Shown here: positions 45,897 to 60,000 of the stretch, one piece after another
Numbering within the stretch: position 1 is the first letter of the stretch
Layout of the letters: each line of letters begins with the position of its first letter
Assembly (NCBI GenBank): GCA_008694505.1
Contig: VZDJ01000219.1
Coordinates: forward strand, 1,900,526 to 1,964,525
Source: Cyanoderma ruficeps
Lineage: Eukaryota > Chordata > Aves > Passeriformes > Timaliidae
Direction: 5' to 3'
DNA length: 64,000 bases
Notes under the pieces: generated by a model
The model's input: only the letters and a program-made list of their open reading frames with translations
Told to the model about the DNA's origin: nothing
Database searches by the model: none
Made by a program: the position numbers and the translations under genes

Positions 45897-47831
45897 ATTC
45901 TTTCATCTCACATAGCCATTCACCTCCCCAAAAGCTCTGCTGACTGAGTTTTGTCGTGCTCTCAGTTTTGGCAGGAGTTAAACACAACACTTGCAAAAAG
46001 GCCTGCACTGGCTTTTTCTATAAACTCCTCTGGAGCTGCTGATGTCTTTGCTTCACCATTCCAAACATTCACCTGAGGATAAGATGGGTTAAGCACAACA
46101 GGAGCCTATTTCTCTTACAGGAGTTTGGGGATCCAGGGTAGATAGATCCATGGGGATCCATGGCCCACAGCCATTCTACGGAACTAAAAGCAGAGAGAGA
46201 ATTCCATGCAAGTACAATCAAGGAAATTGCAATCAAAGGGAGGGAGGAATGGCTTGTAAGTTAAAAATCTCCTGAATTCAATGAAACAAAGATCATTTTA
46301 GGCTATCTACCACAATCTCTCTAATAACACAAGCATTTATACAACAACAGAAAATACAATGAAATGCATAAAACTCAATGAGACCAAGAGAACAATTGCA
46401 GTTAGTACCAGGAAGAGAGGCTCTGCATTCCTTGGGAATAGATCGGGTGCTGTAGAGCATGTTAAAGACAGTCTTTTCTATCTTTGATTTTGAAGAGAAT
46501 AATAGTTAAAGCAAGGCATTTCAGATAATTTTTGAATCTCATGCACTCAGGGTGAACTGAGAACTATTGAGGGAAAACTAAGGGAAAAAAAGGACATTAC
46601 AGCATTTTCTGAATATAGTTTAAAATGTAATCCATTAAAAACAATGCAAAAACTCTTTGCTTCAACTGAACCCTGGAGAAAAACTCTAATAACCAATGTT
46701 GAGAGGATTTAATGGAAGAAGGTGACAGGAATGAACTGAGCAAACAATTGCAATCCCACCACTGAGGATCCTTGGTTTGGTTGTTTATTTTGTTTGTTTT
46801 TGGTTTTCCTTTTACCACAAGTTCACTCAGGCTAATGCAAGATCTTGTCCTGAAGGTGATGTCTGTGGTCCTGAGAATAAAACCCGTAGTGGTTTGTTTA
46901 CCCACAGTTTTCTTCCCTTTGTTTTCTGATGGGAGATACAGCTGTTTACTACAGGGTAAGATAAAAATCAATACACACAGTATCAATCCAGCTCTGCAAC
47001 CCATTCAGAATGATCCAGAAAGACTCCTCAGTCCTAACAGCACGACATCCCAGCCCTATCACTTCAATACTCAAGCTGCTTCTCTGTTTGGAGGATTAAT
47101 AAACTCTGGAGCACAGAAATATATTTTAAAAATAAAAGCAGTTCAATTTACGCTGTGCTTTCTAACAGAAAACTGTGGATACAACCAGCATTGAGCTTAA
47201 TCTACGACCACATTTTGCATGGGTTATTTTTTAAAATTTGTTCATTCTACATACTCAAGGAATTGCACACTTTCAACCCGAGAAGTTTTTCTGCATTTAA
47301 AGGACAGTTATTGTTCCTGGTGCCATCTACCTTTCCTTAATCCCATATGATATGGCCAACAGGAGTAATTTACCCCACATTAAGTCTGTGAGTAACATGG
47401 AAATCCAAGTCTTTCAAATATTTTTAATCAGTTTCTGTCCCAATAGTGATTGATATGTGCTTTGTGTGAAGTTCAAGCTATACAATTTTGTCTACCACTG
47501 CTCCTTTTTCCTCTGAATTTCACATCTAAATTGTTTGGTAAACATAATCCATAGGAAAATATTTTTCTTTGCTCTTCAACAAAGGAATAATTCAGGTTTA
47601 CTTGTGGCAGACACTCTTAATACTGCAAAGCAATGTATACAGAAGGCCTGAAATTTTGTCTGAAGTCTGATAGATCAGTAAAATTGTGATCGATTACATT
47701 TTAACCCTCTTTTACCTGCTATAGCAGTTTTATGCTTAGATTTTTACTCTATTCTTTCCTTTTTTCCCTAGTCATTAAATAACTCCCAAACCCAGAAAAC
47801 AAAGTAACAACAGAGAAAATAAATATCCTAC

Positions 47832-48026
47832 CTTCCTCACAGTTTTCTCCTTTATAGCCCACAGAACAGACACAGTTCCCTTCGATGCAGGAACCATGAC
47901 CTCCACAGGAGGGGTCAATACACTGGCTGGTGGGCACGTCACATTCTGGACCTTTCCAGCCACTGTAGCACAAGCAGGTGCCTTTGGAGTACTGACCATT
48001 ACCACTGCACAGAACTGGGCAGGCAG
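47832..48026 (-). CDS. TENM2: TENM2 exon encoding EGF-like repeats 2 and 3
   Basis: This 195-nt exon begins after the acceptor TTTTCCAG and ends before a GTAGGA donor. Both flanking introns are phase 1, so it is a symmetric cassette. It encodes 64 whole codons plus two split ones. EGF2 runs from [17 protein letters not shown] to GPEC and has only five cysteines, with a tyrosine where the third should be. EGF3 runs from [13 protein letters not shown] to GENC and has all six. In the teneurin family the unpaired cysteines of EGF2 and EGF5 form the intermolecular disulphides of the cis dimer, so this exon carries one half of the dimer linkage. The first codon (Ala) is split with an exon beyond the right edge that should encode EGF1. 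Identification as a teneurin exon is very secure; the paralogue is slightly less so. Confidence 0.95.
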
Positions 48027-51000
48027 CTGGAAAATGGAATGAAAGAGAAACAACACACAGCGTCATGCATGTCAAAGTGCACTAAAAATCCACTATCAAA
48101 CACTTATACTCAAATACGTTCATTTACTGGGGGGAAAAAGAATTCTGAGATAATTCGTAGGGGTTCAGTTCTTCATTTCCCAAATTGATTGCTATTTAAT
48201 AAAGTACATACATGTTGGGCATTCTGAGAAAACAACTCCTATTCTTTGGAGAATACTGAAAATGTTTGGGATAACTAATGAGGTTATGTGAACAGATTTG
48301 AGTTTGACATTACTCTGCTTTGTTTCTCTGGGTAACATCCGATTTTCACAGATAGAACACAAGACGTTCAGTCCCCACCAAACAGCTTACTATATGATTA
48401 TATGGCATCTTTCTTCTACCGTAACACTTAATTGACGTAATGTCCCCAAACCTTTTTAGAGCCTTTGGTTTTCAGTGTAACAAGCCTGAACACGAGAATG
48501 ACACAAGCTTTCAGCTACTGCAAATGCACCTTGCCACCACAGTCCCTGCTAAACCTTGTTTCCCTGAATCCCAGTGACAGCTTTACCCTGTGTGTATTGG
48601 CAAGAAGGAACCATTAACCCTTACCCCTCACCATTGTATTATTCAAGGGGGTAAGACATTCCGAGCAAATATTCATTTATGCAAATGAAGTGAAGCCTAT
48701 GAATAATAAAAGTATCCAGTAGGTCTTGGGTGCCAGGAATCAGATGTTGTACATATGCAGAGAATTGGAGAGAAACAAGTGGTTGATTAAAACTCAGGTG
48801 CATATAAATGTTTCACTAAGTCATATTCAATCCTACGTGCTCGTGTCTCCCTTGGCAACATGGAAATGTGTGAAGTTCCGTGCCTGTCAAAGCCTGGGTG
48901 TGTGGTCACTGGCCAGAGAAATGGAAATAATAACAGAAAATGGGAGTAATGAAGTGAGTCTTTGAGAAAAGCTTGGAGAACTTTTGTGCTCTTCTCTCTG
49001 ATGCAGTTTGATAAAGACAGAAAAGTATTTCACTGTCTTTCCCCTTTTCAAAGTAATTAGAAATGAACACCCGGTTTTACAGTGCCAAAAATATACTCAA
49101 AAGCTACTATTAATCATTAAAAGGTCCTAATGTCTTCTTGGCTTCTATTATCCCCTTAACCCGAATGATCAAGAAGAACCCAGGTAATTGATTTCCTACA
49201 AAGAAATGTGCAATGGTCCAGTTATTCAACTTCTCCATTGCTCAGTCCTGCAATCCTTATTAGCCTCAGCTATCCCATTGATTTGCTGCAAAAACACATT
49301 TCAGGTTAGATTATTTTATGAATTTTCTTATTTGCTATGGGAAAAAAATTGATCAGAAAAAATAAAATTCAGATTTCTAACCTGAAACGTTAGCTAAAAT
49401 TTAGAATGCTGAGAATTATTTCAGTTAACACTAAAGACTACATGGGCTGCATATCATATAATATATATAATATTTTTGGCCTATTTTTCTTCTACTGTAG
49501 AACAATATCAAAGTTATTATGCTGAAGTTTGGGGTTTGTTACTGCTCCTATGTCTTAGATCCATATTATTCATCCTTTGGTAGCAAGAGGACTTCATTCT
49601 ACTGCATTCCTGGCGTTCTCTCTTACTATGTTTTGTCCAGTTGCTTTCTTAGGCACTGCAAAAATGAACAGAAATTTGAATAAAATATAATTTCCATCAG
49701 CAACCTTTTAATTTCAGATGCGATACATGTTCACAAGTGCTTTACTGAGTTCAGTGAAAAAGTTTATGCTAAATTTCTACTGGTTTTGCTATCAGCAGCT
49801 GGGTTCAGAGCTAACTTTACTGAGCCAGCTGTACTGAAATACCACACAGAGAAATTGTCCCCACACTCCACTCCAGGACAGTCTACCTTACATCTTTTTG
49901 CCCCTCAGCATCAAACACCTCTCCATGATGTATCACACACTGGACTAACAGCAGCTTGAATGCTGTATGCCAATTCCTCCTGCCTGCATGTTCCACTGAG
50001 GAGCCTGGCTCCGTTCCCAGCACGGCCTTTCCCTGCCCAGGTGTGCAGCTACTGCTCCTGCAAGCCACCAGGTGAGCCACGAGGAAAGGGATCAACCTGG
50101 TACCACTTCCACCTTTTGGCTGTGAAGACCTGGGAGCACAATTCCTTTGTCCAAACTCTCAACTGCACTGCAATTTAAAATATTTGTTTCGGGCTGACAC
50201 TGATACATTTTCTCAAAGCAGTGTAAGAAAGGTAATAATTTCTGTCCTGTGTAGAGGATTTTGGGCAAGTGATCAGAAGGCAGCCTGTCCTAAAGACCTG
50301 GAGTGATCATGAGTGGCATGTTCTTGGTGTCATCATGCACATCCTGAAACATTGTACAGACCCCAATCTTTTATTTGGAACTCACTTAAACATAAAAAAA
50401 AAATCTCTGTCTAGGACAAGGCACTCCTCAATTCCTTTATGTGGTGGCCAAACCTGCAGTCCCTTTGGTCAAGTCCACCAGAGAAGGAAGTAAATATTGC
50501 TGGATGCAAATTCTCCCCATGTCTCCACGCCACTGCAGAGGCTCAGAGCTGTCATTACCAATGGTTTCTCACTGTGGACTCCCCAGCTGCACCAGGACAC
50601 GCTTCTGCCCACCCAACTCCTCACCACGCTGTGATAAAGAACAGGTCCCAGGAAGGCCAAATGAATCCAGGGGCATTAGGTAGTTTCTTTGGACAAACCA
50701 CATTTGTTCAAGTAGTTATAAGGACAAAAAGCTGACTCACAAGCAGGATACAAGTGAGGGACAGCTCTTTTTGTTTTGTTGTCTTACAGATCAACATGTG
50801 ACTCAACTCCTGGAAGGATTTCTGTTCTGCAAACCTCTCCTCTGGCGTGAAAACTCAAATAAAGACAATACCTCAATTTAAACAGCACACTCCCTTGAAA
50901 GAGGGACTGAGCACAAATAAACCATTTTAAAAATAAATAAAAAGAGAAAACCAAAACAACAAAAACATCCAAGCCACTTAACTGTGACCAGTCTAGACCT

Positions 51001-54000
51001 AGCTAGAGTGGTCTGGACCTGTAATTCTGTGCCAGACACCTGCTGTAAAATCACTTCTCTGGTTGCTTTGCCCCTCAGTCTCATTAAGCAGTGGGCAGCT
51101 GCAGTCCAGCTAAAGGTGAGGTGTATCTGCCATCTGGAACTTAGCTGTAGGTAAGTCATTGTTAGCTCCTGCTTTTGACCTGGATTTGCAGGGTTCAGCT
51201 TCTGGGATACCAGCGCCTGGCATGGCAGAAGAAAGGTTACTGGATGGTGCTGGGTCCTGGGCTAAAGAGCTCCCACAGCAGTTTTTTAGTGCTCCCTGAC
51301 TCTGCTATGGTGGTTCAGGAATTTAAGAAAAGCTGAAAGCCATGTCACAGCTTTTCATTCCTCTCTTCATGTTTCTATCAGGTCAGAGGTCTCGCTGTGG
51401 TTCATGGATCTATTCAGTCCTTGTGAAGCTTGTCTCTGAGTTGAACAGCAATCTGCCTTCAGCGTTTGCCAGGGCGGTCACGGTGCCAGTGACACCAGAA
51501 CTGACTTTGGACAAACAAGAGAATCTGTCACTTAACCTTAGGGATGAAATGGGTACAGTTAAGATTAAATTTGCAACTTAAAGCCACAGTTTAATCTACA
51601 ACCCTTTGCTCGAGTTATTCTGCAAACTGTAGGAATATCACTTTGAGAATAAGAAAAATAACAGAGATTCTGGGACAAATTTTAGCATTTCTAAGACTGC
51701 CATGTCCGTAAGATTGCAGGAGAAACATGTAAGCAAGAATGCAAGAGGGTCTAGGTTATTATAAGAAGCTGGCTTGTCACTACTGTAATAAACAGTTCCT
51801 CATGAGTCCTTTTTTTTTTTCTTGCTACGGGTTTATAGTCTGTTCTGTGTGAGAAAGAGACAGAATCAAGCTGCTTTTCTATAGAGAACAGGAGCAGGTA
51901 GCCTGAAAAGAATTCTGCTGTGTCTATTTCCTAGATCATATTGCTGCAGGATGAGACTCAGACCAGTCTATCCTCATTTTATGACCTGGCAGCCTCAGCT
52001 GACTTGCAAACTCCTCAAGAATATTCTGAAGTTCTTGTTATCTAGGACTTCTTGTGTTTCTCCACGTGAAGTGGACAGCCCCTCATCCAGAACAGAACTG
52101 ATTGCCCAAAGTCAGTAGAAGCAATGTGAAGAAAGGTGGTTTATGTAATGGAACAAACAAGTTCTATCTCATTTCTGTGGAGAGATTGATTGCATATCTC
52201 ACAGCAGTACTGGCAAAAAGTGGACAGAGGTCTTCAGGAGTAGTTATGGCAACACTCAGGCAACTCAGGCCCAAGGGAATATATCCTGAGTGAGGTCTGG
52301 ATAAGCACAACAGCAATTAGCCCTCAACGTTCTTTGGTGATGGGATTATGCCCTTTCCTGGTATTTGAACAAAATCAGACTAAGTTTTTAACATGGGCTT
52401 CAGTTGATGAATGAACACTACAAACCTCTGAGTCCTGTGGGCTGCACACATTTTTGAGAACATCGATCGAGCAGGAGGGACAAGCCAAACATCCCCCCAA
52501 AAACTCTCTCTAAAGGATATTTTGGAGTTACGTTCTTGTTATGATGCATGAGGAAAGGTGATTTGGTCACAGCCTATTACACACAGCTGAGGAGAGGAGA
52601 TGGCCAGGGCTAATGCCCAAAGGGTCTGGTGTCCAAAACCACCATTGTGTCCAGTGACAACCCACGGGTGTCCCAGCTGCAGTCTGTGCACACACTCCTT
52701 GCACCCCCCTTCCAGTGCTCACACACACATACTCACCAGAGCAGTTCTTCTAGAGCATGGCAAGAAACCAGCAAAGGGTATCTGAGGAGACAAACTCTTG
52801 GAGGCTGTTGAAGAACTTGGGTTAGTTACACAGCTGCTGGGTTGACAGGCCTTCCCCTGCTACTTGAAGCTCCAAACAGGATATGAAGGCAGAGTTCTGG
52901 CTTGGTTTCTCTTGCTGTAGAGCAAACTTTACCCTGGTGCAGAGGGAGTCTTGTACCACTAGGATCTAGGCTGCCAGTTCTTTGTAGACTTTTTGCAGTT
53001 CCTCCTCGTAAAATAGACAAGTTGGTATATTTCTCTTCAAAGTTATTTGAGTCTCTGGGCACAAATACATGCAGACTGGAAAGGTTTTTGAATTTGCATC
53101 TACAATGCTTTCCTGTCCTGGACCAGGCCAAAAGCAATGCCCTCATATTATTCTTATTTTGCAAGCAGCTCAGCTTTACATTCAGATGTAAATTTTCGAA
53201 CATGGCAGAAAAAGAATATAATTTTTGGTCCCATTTAATTTTTTTATGTGTGGACCACAAAATTTTGTGGTGAGATGCCCATGACAAAACTACACCAAGC
53301 AGTGTATTTGGGTAAGGGCAAGAATGATTGTATCCATAATGCTTGCAAGCCTCAATCTTGCAAGGAACCACATTCTTCTTACCACGAGCCGGTGTGCAAA
53401 AGAGATGAGCTTGGCTGTTTGTTCACCATGTAAATAGTACAGAAAATCAGGACTGAGTGTTCAAGTGTGAGCTTAAGACTAAACTAAAAGAGCACTTGGA
53501 AATCATCTACAGTGCCTGAGTACTGCTGACTGTTCCATCAAACAATTTTAATGAGATTAATTGACCAGTTAAAACTCACGGAAGAACATTCTGTGATTGA
53601 TCATAGAATTTCGACAAATTCATTCCATGAAAATCTGCAAAGGCTGCTGAACACAAAGAGGCTTTGTCTGTTGTAGAAAGTCCTAACACACTATTTCTGG
53701 CACCAGAAAAACTTAACGGAGAAGCAACAAAGACAAATAAAATTTTTACTCTCCCTCAGCCATCTGTAAGTCACCATTGCAGCTGAAATCCTGGGTGAAA
53801 GGAATTTTGGTCTCAGCCATTACAGCTTTACTTCCCTCTAAACAAATAAACACATTCAGAATAAAAACATTCTGAAGAGACACTATTTAAACTCCTATGT
53901 AAGAGATGTTCAGCCCTTGTTGAACTGTATAGAATTTTGCCACACCTAAGAAAAATATTTAGTTTTATTTGTGGGTGCTCCTGTTTAGGAGGAGGAAGTA

Positions 54001-57000
54001 AATTTCAGTCACAAAAATTCACTGAACTGATTTGGACAGTCTTGCTATGCGTTTTGGACACGGGATTGCACAAATTCCTTGTTATATAAAGGAGTGAAAT
54101 CCACATTTGCATAACGAAACTAAAGTTGTTCTTTTTTGTCACTGACCACCAGGAACTGAACTGAAGACAGATGTAGGTCAAACTTCTTAGCACTGAGCCC
54201 TACCAGCGACCCTTCTGGGTGCAGTTCCTCCAGGGGATAATTAATTCAGACTCTGTAATACCTCACACTTGGACTTCTTTTTAGCAGAGATTAGGCTGCT
54301 ACTGCGGAGAGATTATGCACGATTTTGCCAGCATTAAAGAAGATGGATTCCAGTTTTTGACAGTCTAATCTGAAGCCTATAAATGCACTCCAGGTCAGCC
54401 CCAAGCTGGAGCAGAAATAAAGGAAAGAGCCAAGACAAATGTTGTGTACAACTGCCTGGTTCCTAACCTGATAGACGAGAGAAGAGTCGCACTGTACTGG
54501 CATTTTTCTCTTTTTGGTCATCATGTTGGTGATGCATATGCAGCATTTAGACTACACATATTAATTTCTCTTCAATGGAAAAATTAGATTAATAAGTGCT
54601 CAGGTGAAGACGTGTTTCACTGATGTAAGAGTTGAATCCTACAACTGTCTACCAAGGCCCCAAATAAATTTAGATTCACTGCAAAAGTTACAATCAAGTT
54701 TCTGTTTTCTTAAAATGAAGTCATACCTATTTTTGTATAAATGGTCTTAATCTAAATGGCTTAAAATCAATAAAATCACTATACCCAAAGGATCTGAAAG
54801 CATTTGCATTTTAGAAAATCAGCCCAGTTATTAAAAAATTAATTGCTGTCAACTTGATCCAAAATGTTGGCTCTAGAATTTACATTAATATTATAAACAA
54901 AAAAGTACTGAGACATCCCTTGTCTTATTATACGTCTCGTATTGCACCAAATATTTGCCTGCAATTATCATGTCCCTTGTTCCACCAAGTATTTGCCCAC
55001 AGAAATTTCTAAAAAATCAGAAGACATATAAATCTACTTAATTGTAGTCTGAAAATACAATGGTTTTGTTTGACAACACTTCCCTTCGTATTTTCCGTTT
55101 AAACCTATTTTAATGAGTTGGCTGCACATTTCACTACTTGTCTGCAAACCTATTAGCTTTTACTGAAGTTCATTTGTGGGTATGAAAATCTGAAATGACT
55201 TCTAAGACCACTTCATGGTTTTTGTTGTTTCTCTTTTACTAGTTTATGCTAATTTTATACTATTTTCCTTGTGAGAAGCTGCTCCACTCCTATCAAAATC
55301 AGGCCCAAGAAAATCATTCTGGAATGGGAGAGTGAATGAATCTCACCTGCTCTTTGTGCCTCACAAACCTATTTGCACAGTTGGGAAGAATGGTGTTTGA
55401 CTAGCCTGGCAGTTCTTCAGAGATCACTAAATTCACTCACTCCCATCAGGCTGAAACGTTCTTAAGAACAGTGACAATTAAAAAGATCTACAATGCGTTT
55501 TACGTTACTCTAGGTGCTCTTCCAAGCAGAAGTCATCTAGAAATTCACCCAGAAGCAGGAGAATGCACAACTATGAAAAACTGTCACTGACATGAGGTGG
55601 TTTAGTAGTTACTTCATGAAACTGTTTGCTTTGACTAGAGAACATAGAGCTAATTTAAAGGCTTTAACACCAGTGCTGCTGTGCCCTGGCAGGCACCAGG
55701 TCACCATGCAGAGGGAATGTCTCTCCCAGCAGCCAAGCTCTGCTCTCCCCGCTTCAGCTGCCCAAACCCGGCCCTACCAAGCTCCTAAGCTCTGCCAAAC
55801 TGCAGCAAGCGAGGAGGGAACCCACAGAAGAATTTCCAGAAGGACAAAAAACCCATCAGGTGTGTCAAATCTCTGACATTCAGAAACCATTTGGGGAAAG
55901 CAGCACACGCTGACTTAAGCACTAAAGTATGGATGCTTTAATTAATCCGGGGTGAATTTAATTGCTTTAGTTAAGTGGAAATCGGGTTAAAAATGATGCA
56001 GAGCATGCTGGGGTGTGTTAAAAACATGACATATGAGTTGGATGAATCGATAAATTAAAACTGCACAGATGTTTTAATTAAACCCAGGAAACTTAACAAA
56101 GATCACTAGAGACTTTTAAGCCTATGATTAATTCAATTCATTTAGAATACCTGTAGAGATATGGAGATGCCTCCATTTTGGGAGTTATAGGAGTTCTCAA
56201 TCGATAACTACTTAAGCTGTTCTACAAAAAGAATGGCATGGTTTTTATAGAAGTGACTGGACAGCATTAACTGCACAATTAATATTTACATTCTTCTGAA
56301 CACTCAGCAAACTTTTGCTTGGGCCCAAATTTATCACAAAGGTCATATTTTGTCGCTCGCCTTCAGCGTGAGCCTATCCTTCAAAAAGAAAACACTTGCT
56401 GTTCCCTCCTCTACCATTGTACAAAGTATCTATTTCCATTAGATAATTGCTTTGCTTTACAACTGTTACAAAAAATCTATTTAAGAAATACAAATGTGTC
56501 CTCCCATACCAGTGGCAATTTCCAGCAACACAATTTTTAAAATGATCTCTTTGAGGTTGCTCAGCTGATACAAGTAAATTTTGCTAGATTATTTAACCCC
56601 TAAAATATTTTCAGTAACAATAACAATGCAGCCCATGAGAATAAGGAAATCAAAACTAAGCCAATATCAAATACCTCAGAACTATTTTAATCATGGCTTG
56701 AGAGGACTGAAGCCCCATTACTGCTTTTGTGAAGATGAGCTCTCCATCTCAATCTTACTAACCATTAACAAAGATCTCAGGTAAAGATACTGGAGTGTTT
56801 CAGGTGGAGGGAAAGAGAACTGTTCGGTCTCACTGGAGAAGTCACAGCTGCACATAAAAAGAATTTCAAGTGGCATAAAACAAACTACAAATGGAGATGG
56901 AGACAACAGGATGTTTGAGTGCACTGACACTTGATAAATCAGCCAGCTGTGCCAGGAGCCAAATGTCTTGAGGACTTTGTCCTGTCAGTGCATTCTGGAT

Positions 57001-60000
57001 TCAACTCTTGGACACCCTGGTTTTTTCTCTCTCCACCATGGCAGAAGCTCTGCCACTGTCACTGCCTGTGCTAAGGGCAGACTGCAGTTCCCCACACAGC
57101 ACAGGAATGTGATTTGCAGCCAGTCCAGACCAGGTTCTCCCTCTCTGCTACATCATTAAAGAGCAGCACAGTTCAATCTCCATTTCACAGGCATCAATGC
57201 ATTCAAGGAAATGGAAGTTCCCTTGCTCTGGTTCTGATTTACCACAGAGAATGAGACTGATCAGTTTGCCACTTATTTTATGCCCTTGAAAAGGAAGGAA
57301 AAAACCCAAAGCAACCAAACCAACTCTTTTTCTGTGAGTAACACAGAATCAGAGCTGTGAAATTCCTGCTTTAGATACAAGCAGTGAAGTCGACACAAGA
57401 CCACGCAGAGAAACAAGTTTTACTTCCCACCAACAGATGGAAACCAACAGATGTTGAAATCAGCTACTGCTATAGACAAGCATGGAGATATTCATTCCTA
57501 TGTTTTGATAACTTCATCACCAGGAAAACTGCAGAGGAAGGAAAAACTAAACTATTTCAGAGGTTTCAGTTGCTATCTCAGTGAAAAGAGTCAGTGAGGA
57601 ATTAAAGAGATGATGCTTCAAGCTCACAAAAAGCAGCAGTAAGGACAAACATCAAATACCAGAATTTCCCATCCAAACATAAGTGTTGTGATCCGTAACA
57701 GATAAGCACTAAAGAGGACGAAACCACATATGCTTCTAGAAGAAGGAACAAAAAAAAATGAAATATTCCTTCAAGTATTTTTGATAAGTTTTACACCATT
57801 CCCAGTGAATGCTGTAAAAACTATTACTCCTCTGGTAGTGGCTTAGCTCTGGCTAAACAGCAGTGCAGTTGATGCAGGACTGCACCTACAGCCTGCAGCA
57901 TTCAGGGCATTTATAATTCAGGCTGCTTTGGTCTCAGTTACTATTACTTGCCTTGTTAAATTTACCAGAAAAGTTAAATCATAACATGTTTAACTGCACA
58001 GTTCCACATTAGCTGCAGATACTTAAACATTTTTCTACATTTGAATTAGAGATTTTTTTATTTGTTTAAGAAAGTGAAGGGGGATGACAGTTAACTGAAT
58101 TTAATCTTACTGAAGTAAGGACTAAATATAGAAAAATATCTAAATTACAGTTTAAAATCCAGATATAGTGTAGGTGTGAAAAAAGTCATGCATGCTGAAA
58201 TCTGAAGCTGTGATTCAGGGCTGTTTCTGTTATTCAGGGATGGCAAATGTCTAAGGATGTCTGACAACAGCTGTATTTCTAGAATGTGATTTACAATACT
58301 ACTTAATCATAGTCACTTCAATGACATTTACCATCATCACAAGGACTCCGAGATGATCCCAACACAACTGCCAAGATGAGCACTTAGAACTTAATAAAAT
58401 AAACAAACACCACTACAATTCCAGGGAGACAAAGCAAAGTAAACCCAAAACGTAGATTGCAACACAATTAGATAAGCTAACCAATTAAGCACAAAAACAA
58501 ATTACAAGGCATACAGCACAGTGAACACAATTCAGCTCAGCAGAGCAGACTGGGAGCAGAGAAATTCTGGGCCACCAAAGGAAGTATTGTGAAGAAGAAA
58601 AGCTTTTTGGCTTGCCTGAACTAAGCTGTGCAATGGTTTTTGTCCTGCATATATTTGTATGGGTGTCCACTTCCTTGCTGCACTCAGAACCTTTTGGAAT
58701 ATTCTACATATTGGAACCCCATTGAAACAGAAAATATTTGTGCAAAAAGATGGGTTTGTGCTGCATGTGTATAAGAAAGGAAGAAAGAAGTAACTGATAA
58801 TACAGCAGTCTTTAAAGGCAGCTGTGAGAAATCAAATGGACCCAGTTTTTATTAAGTATGAAAATATTATATAATGCTGTTGAATAAAAATCCATTAATA
58901 AGATTTTACTGTGTTTTCATGGGCTTTCCATCTTGGACATAAGCAAAGCAAACTTTCTTATAATACTAAGCCAATAAAAATTGGTTCCAACTCAGCTACA
59001 GTGCTTAGTGCCTGTGGCTCTCTTTGGTCTCTAAGTTTCTCCAGGTGGGATAGTGAATGATCACATAAAAATCCCTGAGTGTTTGCTGAAATCAGAGACT
59101 TATAATTCCTTACATGTCCACTTTTCACCTATCATGTTTTGTCCATCACTGGCATCAGTGACTTCTGTCAATTATTTTCTTTTTCTTTCATTACCGAATT
59201 CCTCAGTATTCTCCATTTTCTTTTTTTTTAATCCTTTTAGCTTTGTCTGAAATTTTCTCCTGCAGAACAAATCTGCCTTCTTAGCTGCACCACTATCCTA
59301 CAAGCTCTTTGGGAAAATGAATAATACATAATTTCAAGTTCATAGTCTGCAGCATGAATTCAGACACATATGAAAGGACAATGTGATTCACATGCACAAA
59401 GTTGCCTGTATGTTTACTGGCGGTTTGATACAGAAAAAATGCTAGAAATGCTAAGAAATGGCTACATGAGATGCAACTGTTAGGTGTATTTAACAGCATT
59501 AAATACATTTCTTAAAAATATTTAAAGCATTTTTGTTGCCCTGTAGAGGCCCAACCACAATAAAAGGAAAGAAGGACGTGCTTTTAAACAACAGGAGAAT
59601 CCCCACTTAAAATGATCCAGGACAAGATCTTTCGTAGATAAATTCTTTATAACCCTAAATTCAATGCTTGGATTGCAATGGAATCAGCAGAAGCCATAGA
59701 AACTTTAAGAACAATGTAAAGTTAATACTTTGCATGTTCAAACTTATATTCTTAAATTCTGTTTTCTCAAGTATTCCCAAGCAGCTCCTGGGCTCTATTT
59801 GACTTTGCAAATATTCTCTTACAAAGAATGCAGAGGGTATGAGCACCAATTCCACCGTGGTGCAGGAAAGGGAGCACTCTGAGTGCTGCTAATCCTCCTG
59901 TTCAACCTGCACTGTACTGGAGGGACAGGTACATATCCCTAAGAAGCAGTGAAATATTCCCCTGTTAAATACCTTGTGTTGTAACACAGATTTAACAAGG

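Larger units (their letters stand above)
42485..47831 (-). other. Intron between EGF2-3 and EGF4-5 exons (5.3 kb)
   Basis: It holds a short TA repeat at 42749-42760, a palindromic MITE-like element at 44705-44796 and a 16-bp-period direct repeat at 45867-45896. The remaining sequence is AT-rich. The open frame at 46597-47004 has no recognisable protein. Confidence 0.75.

Noticed and set aside
46597..47004. 135-codon open frame in the EGF2-3 to EGF4-5 intron
   Set aside because: No domain, codon bias or splice context; AT-rich intron with chance openness.
55240..55320. Possible second palindromic repeat ending in ATCAGGCCC
   Set aside because: Only one end-like word is present and no inverted partner could be found nearby.
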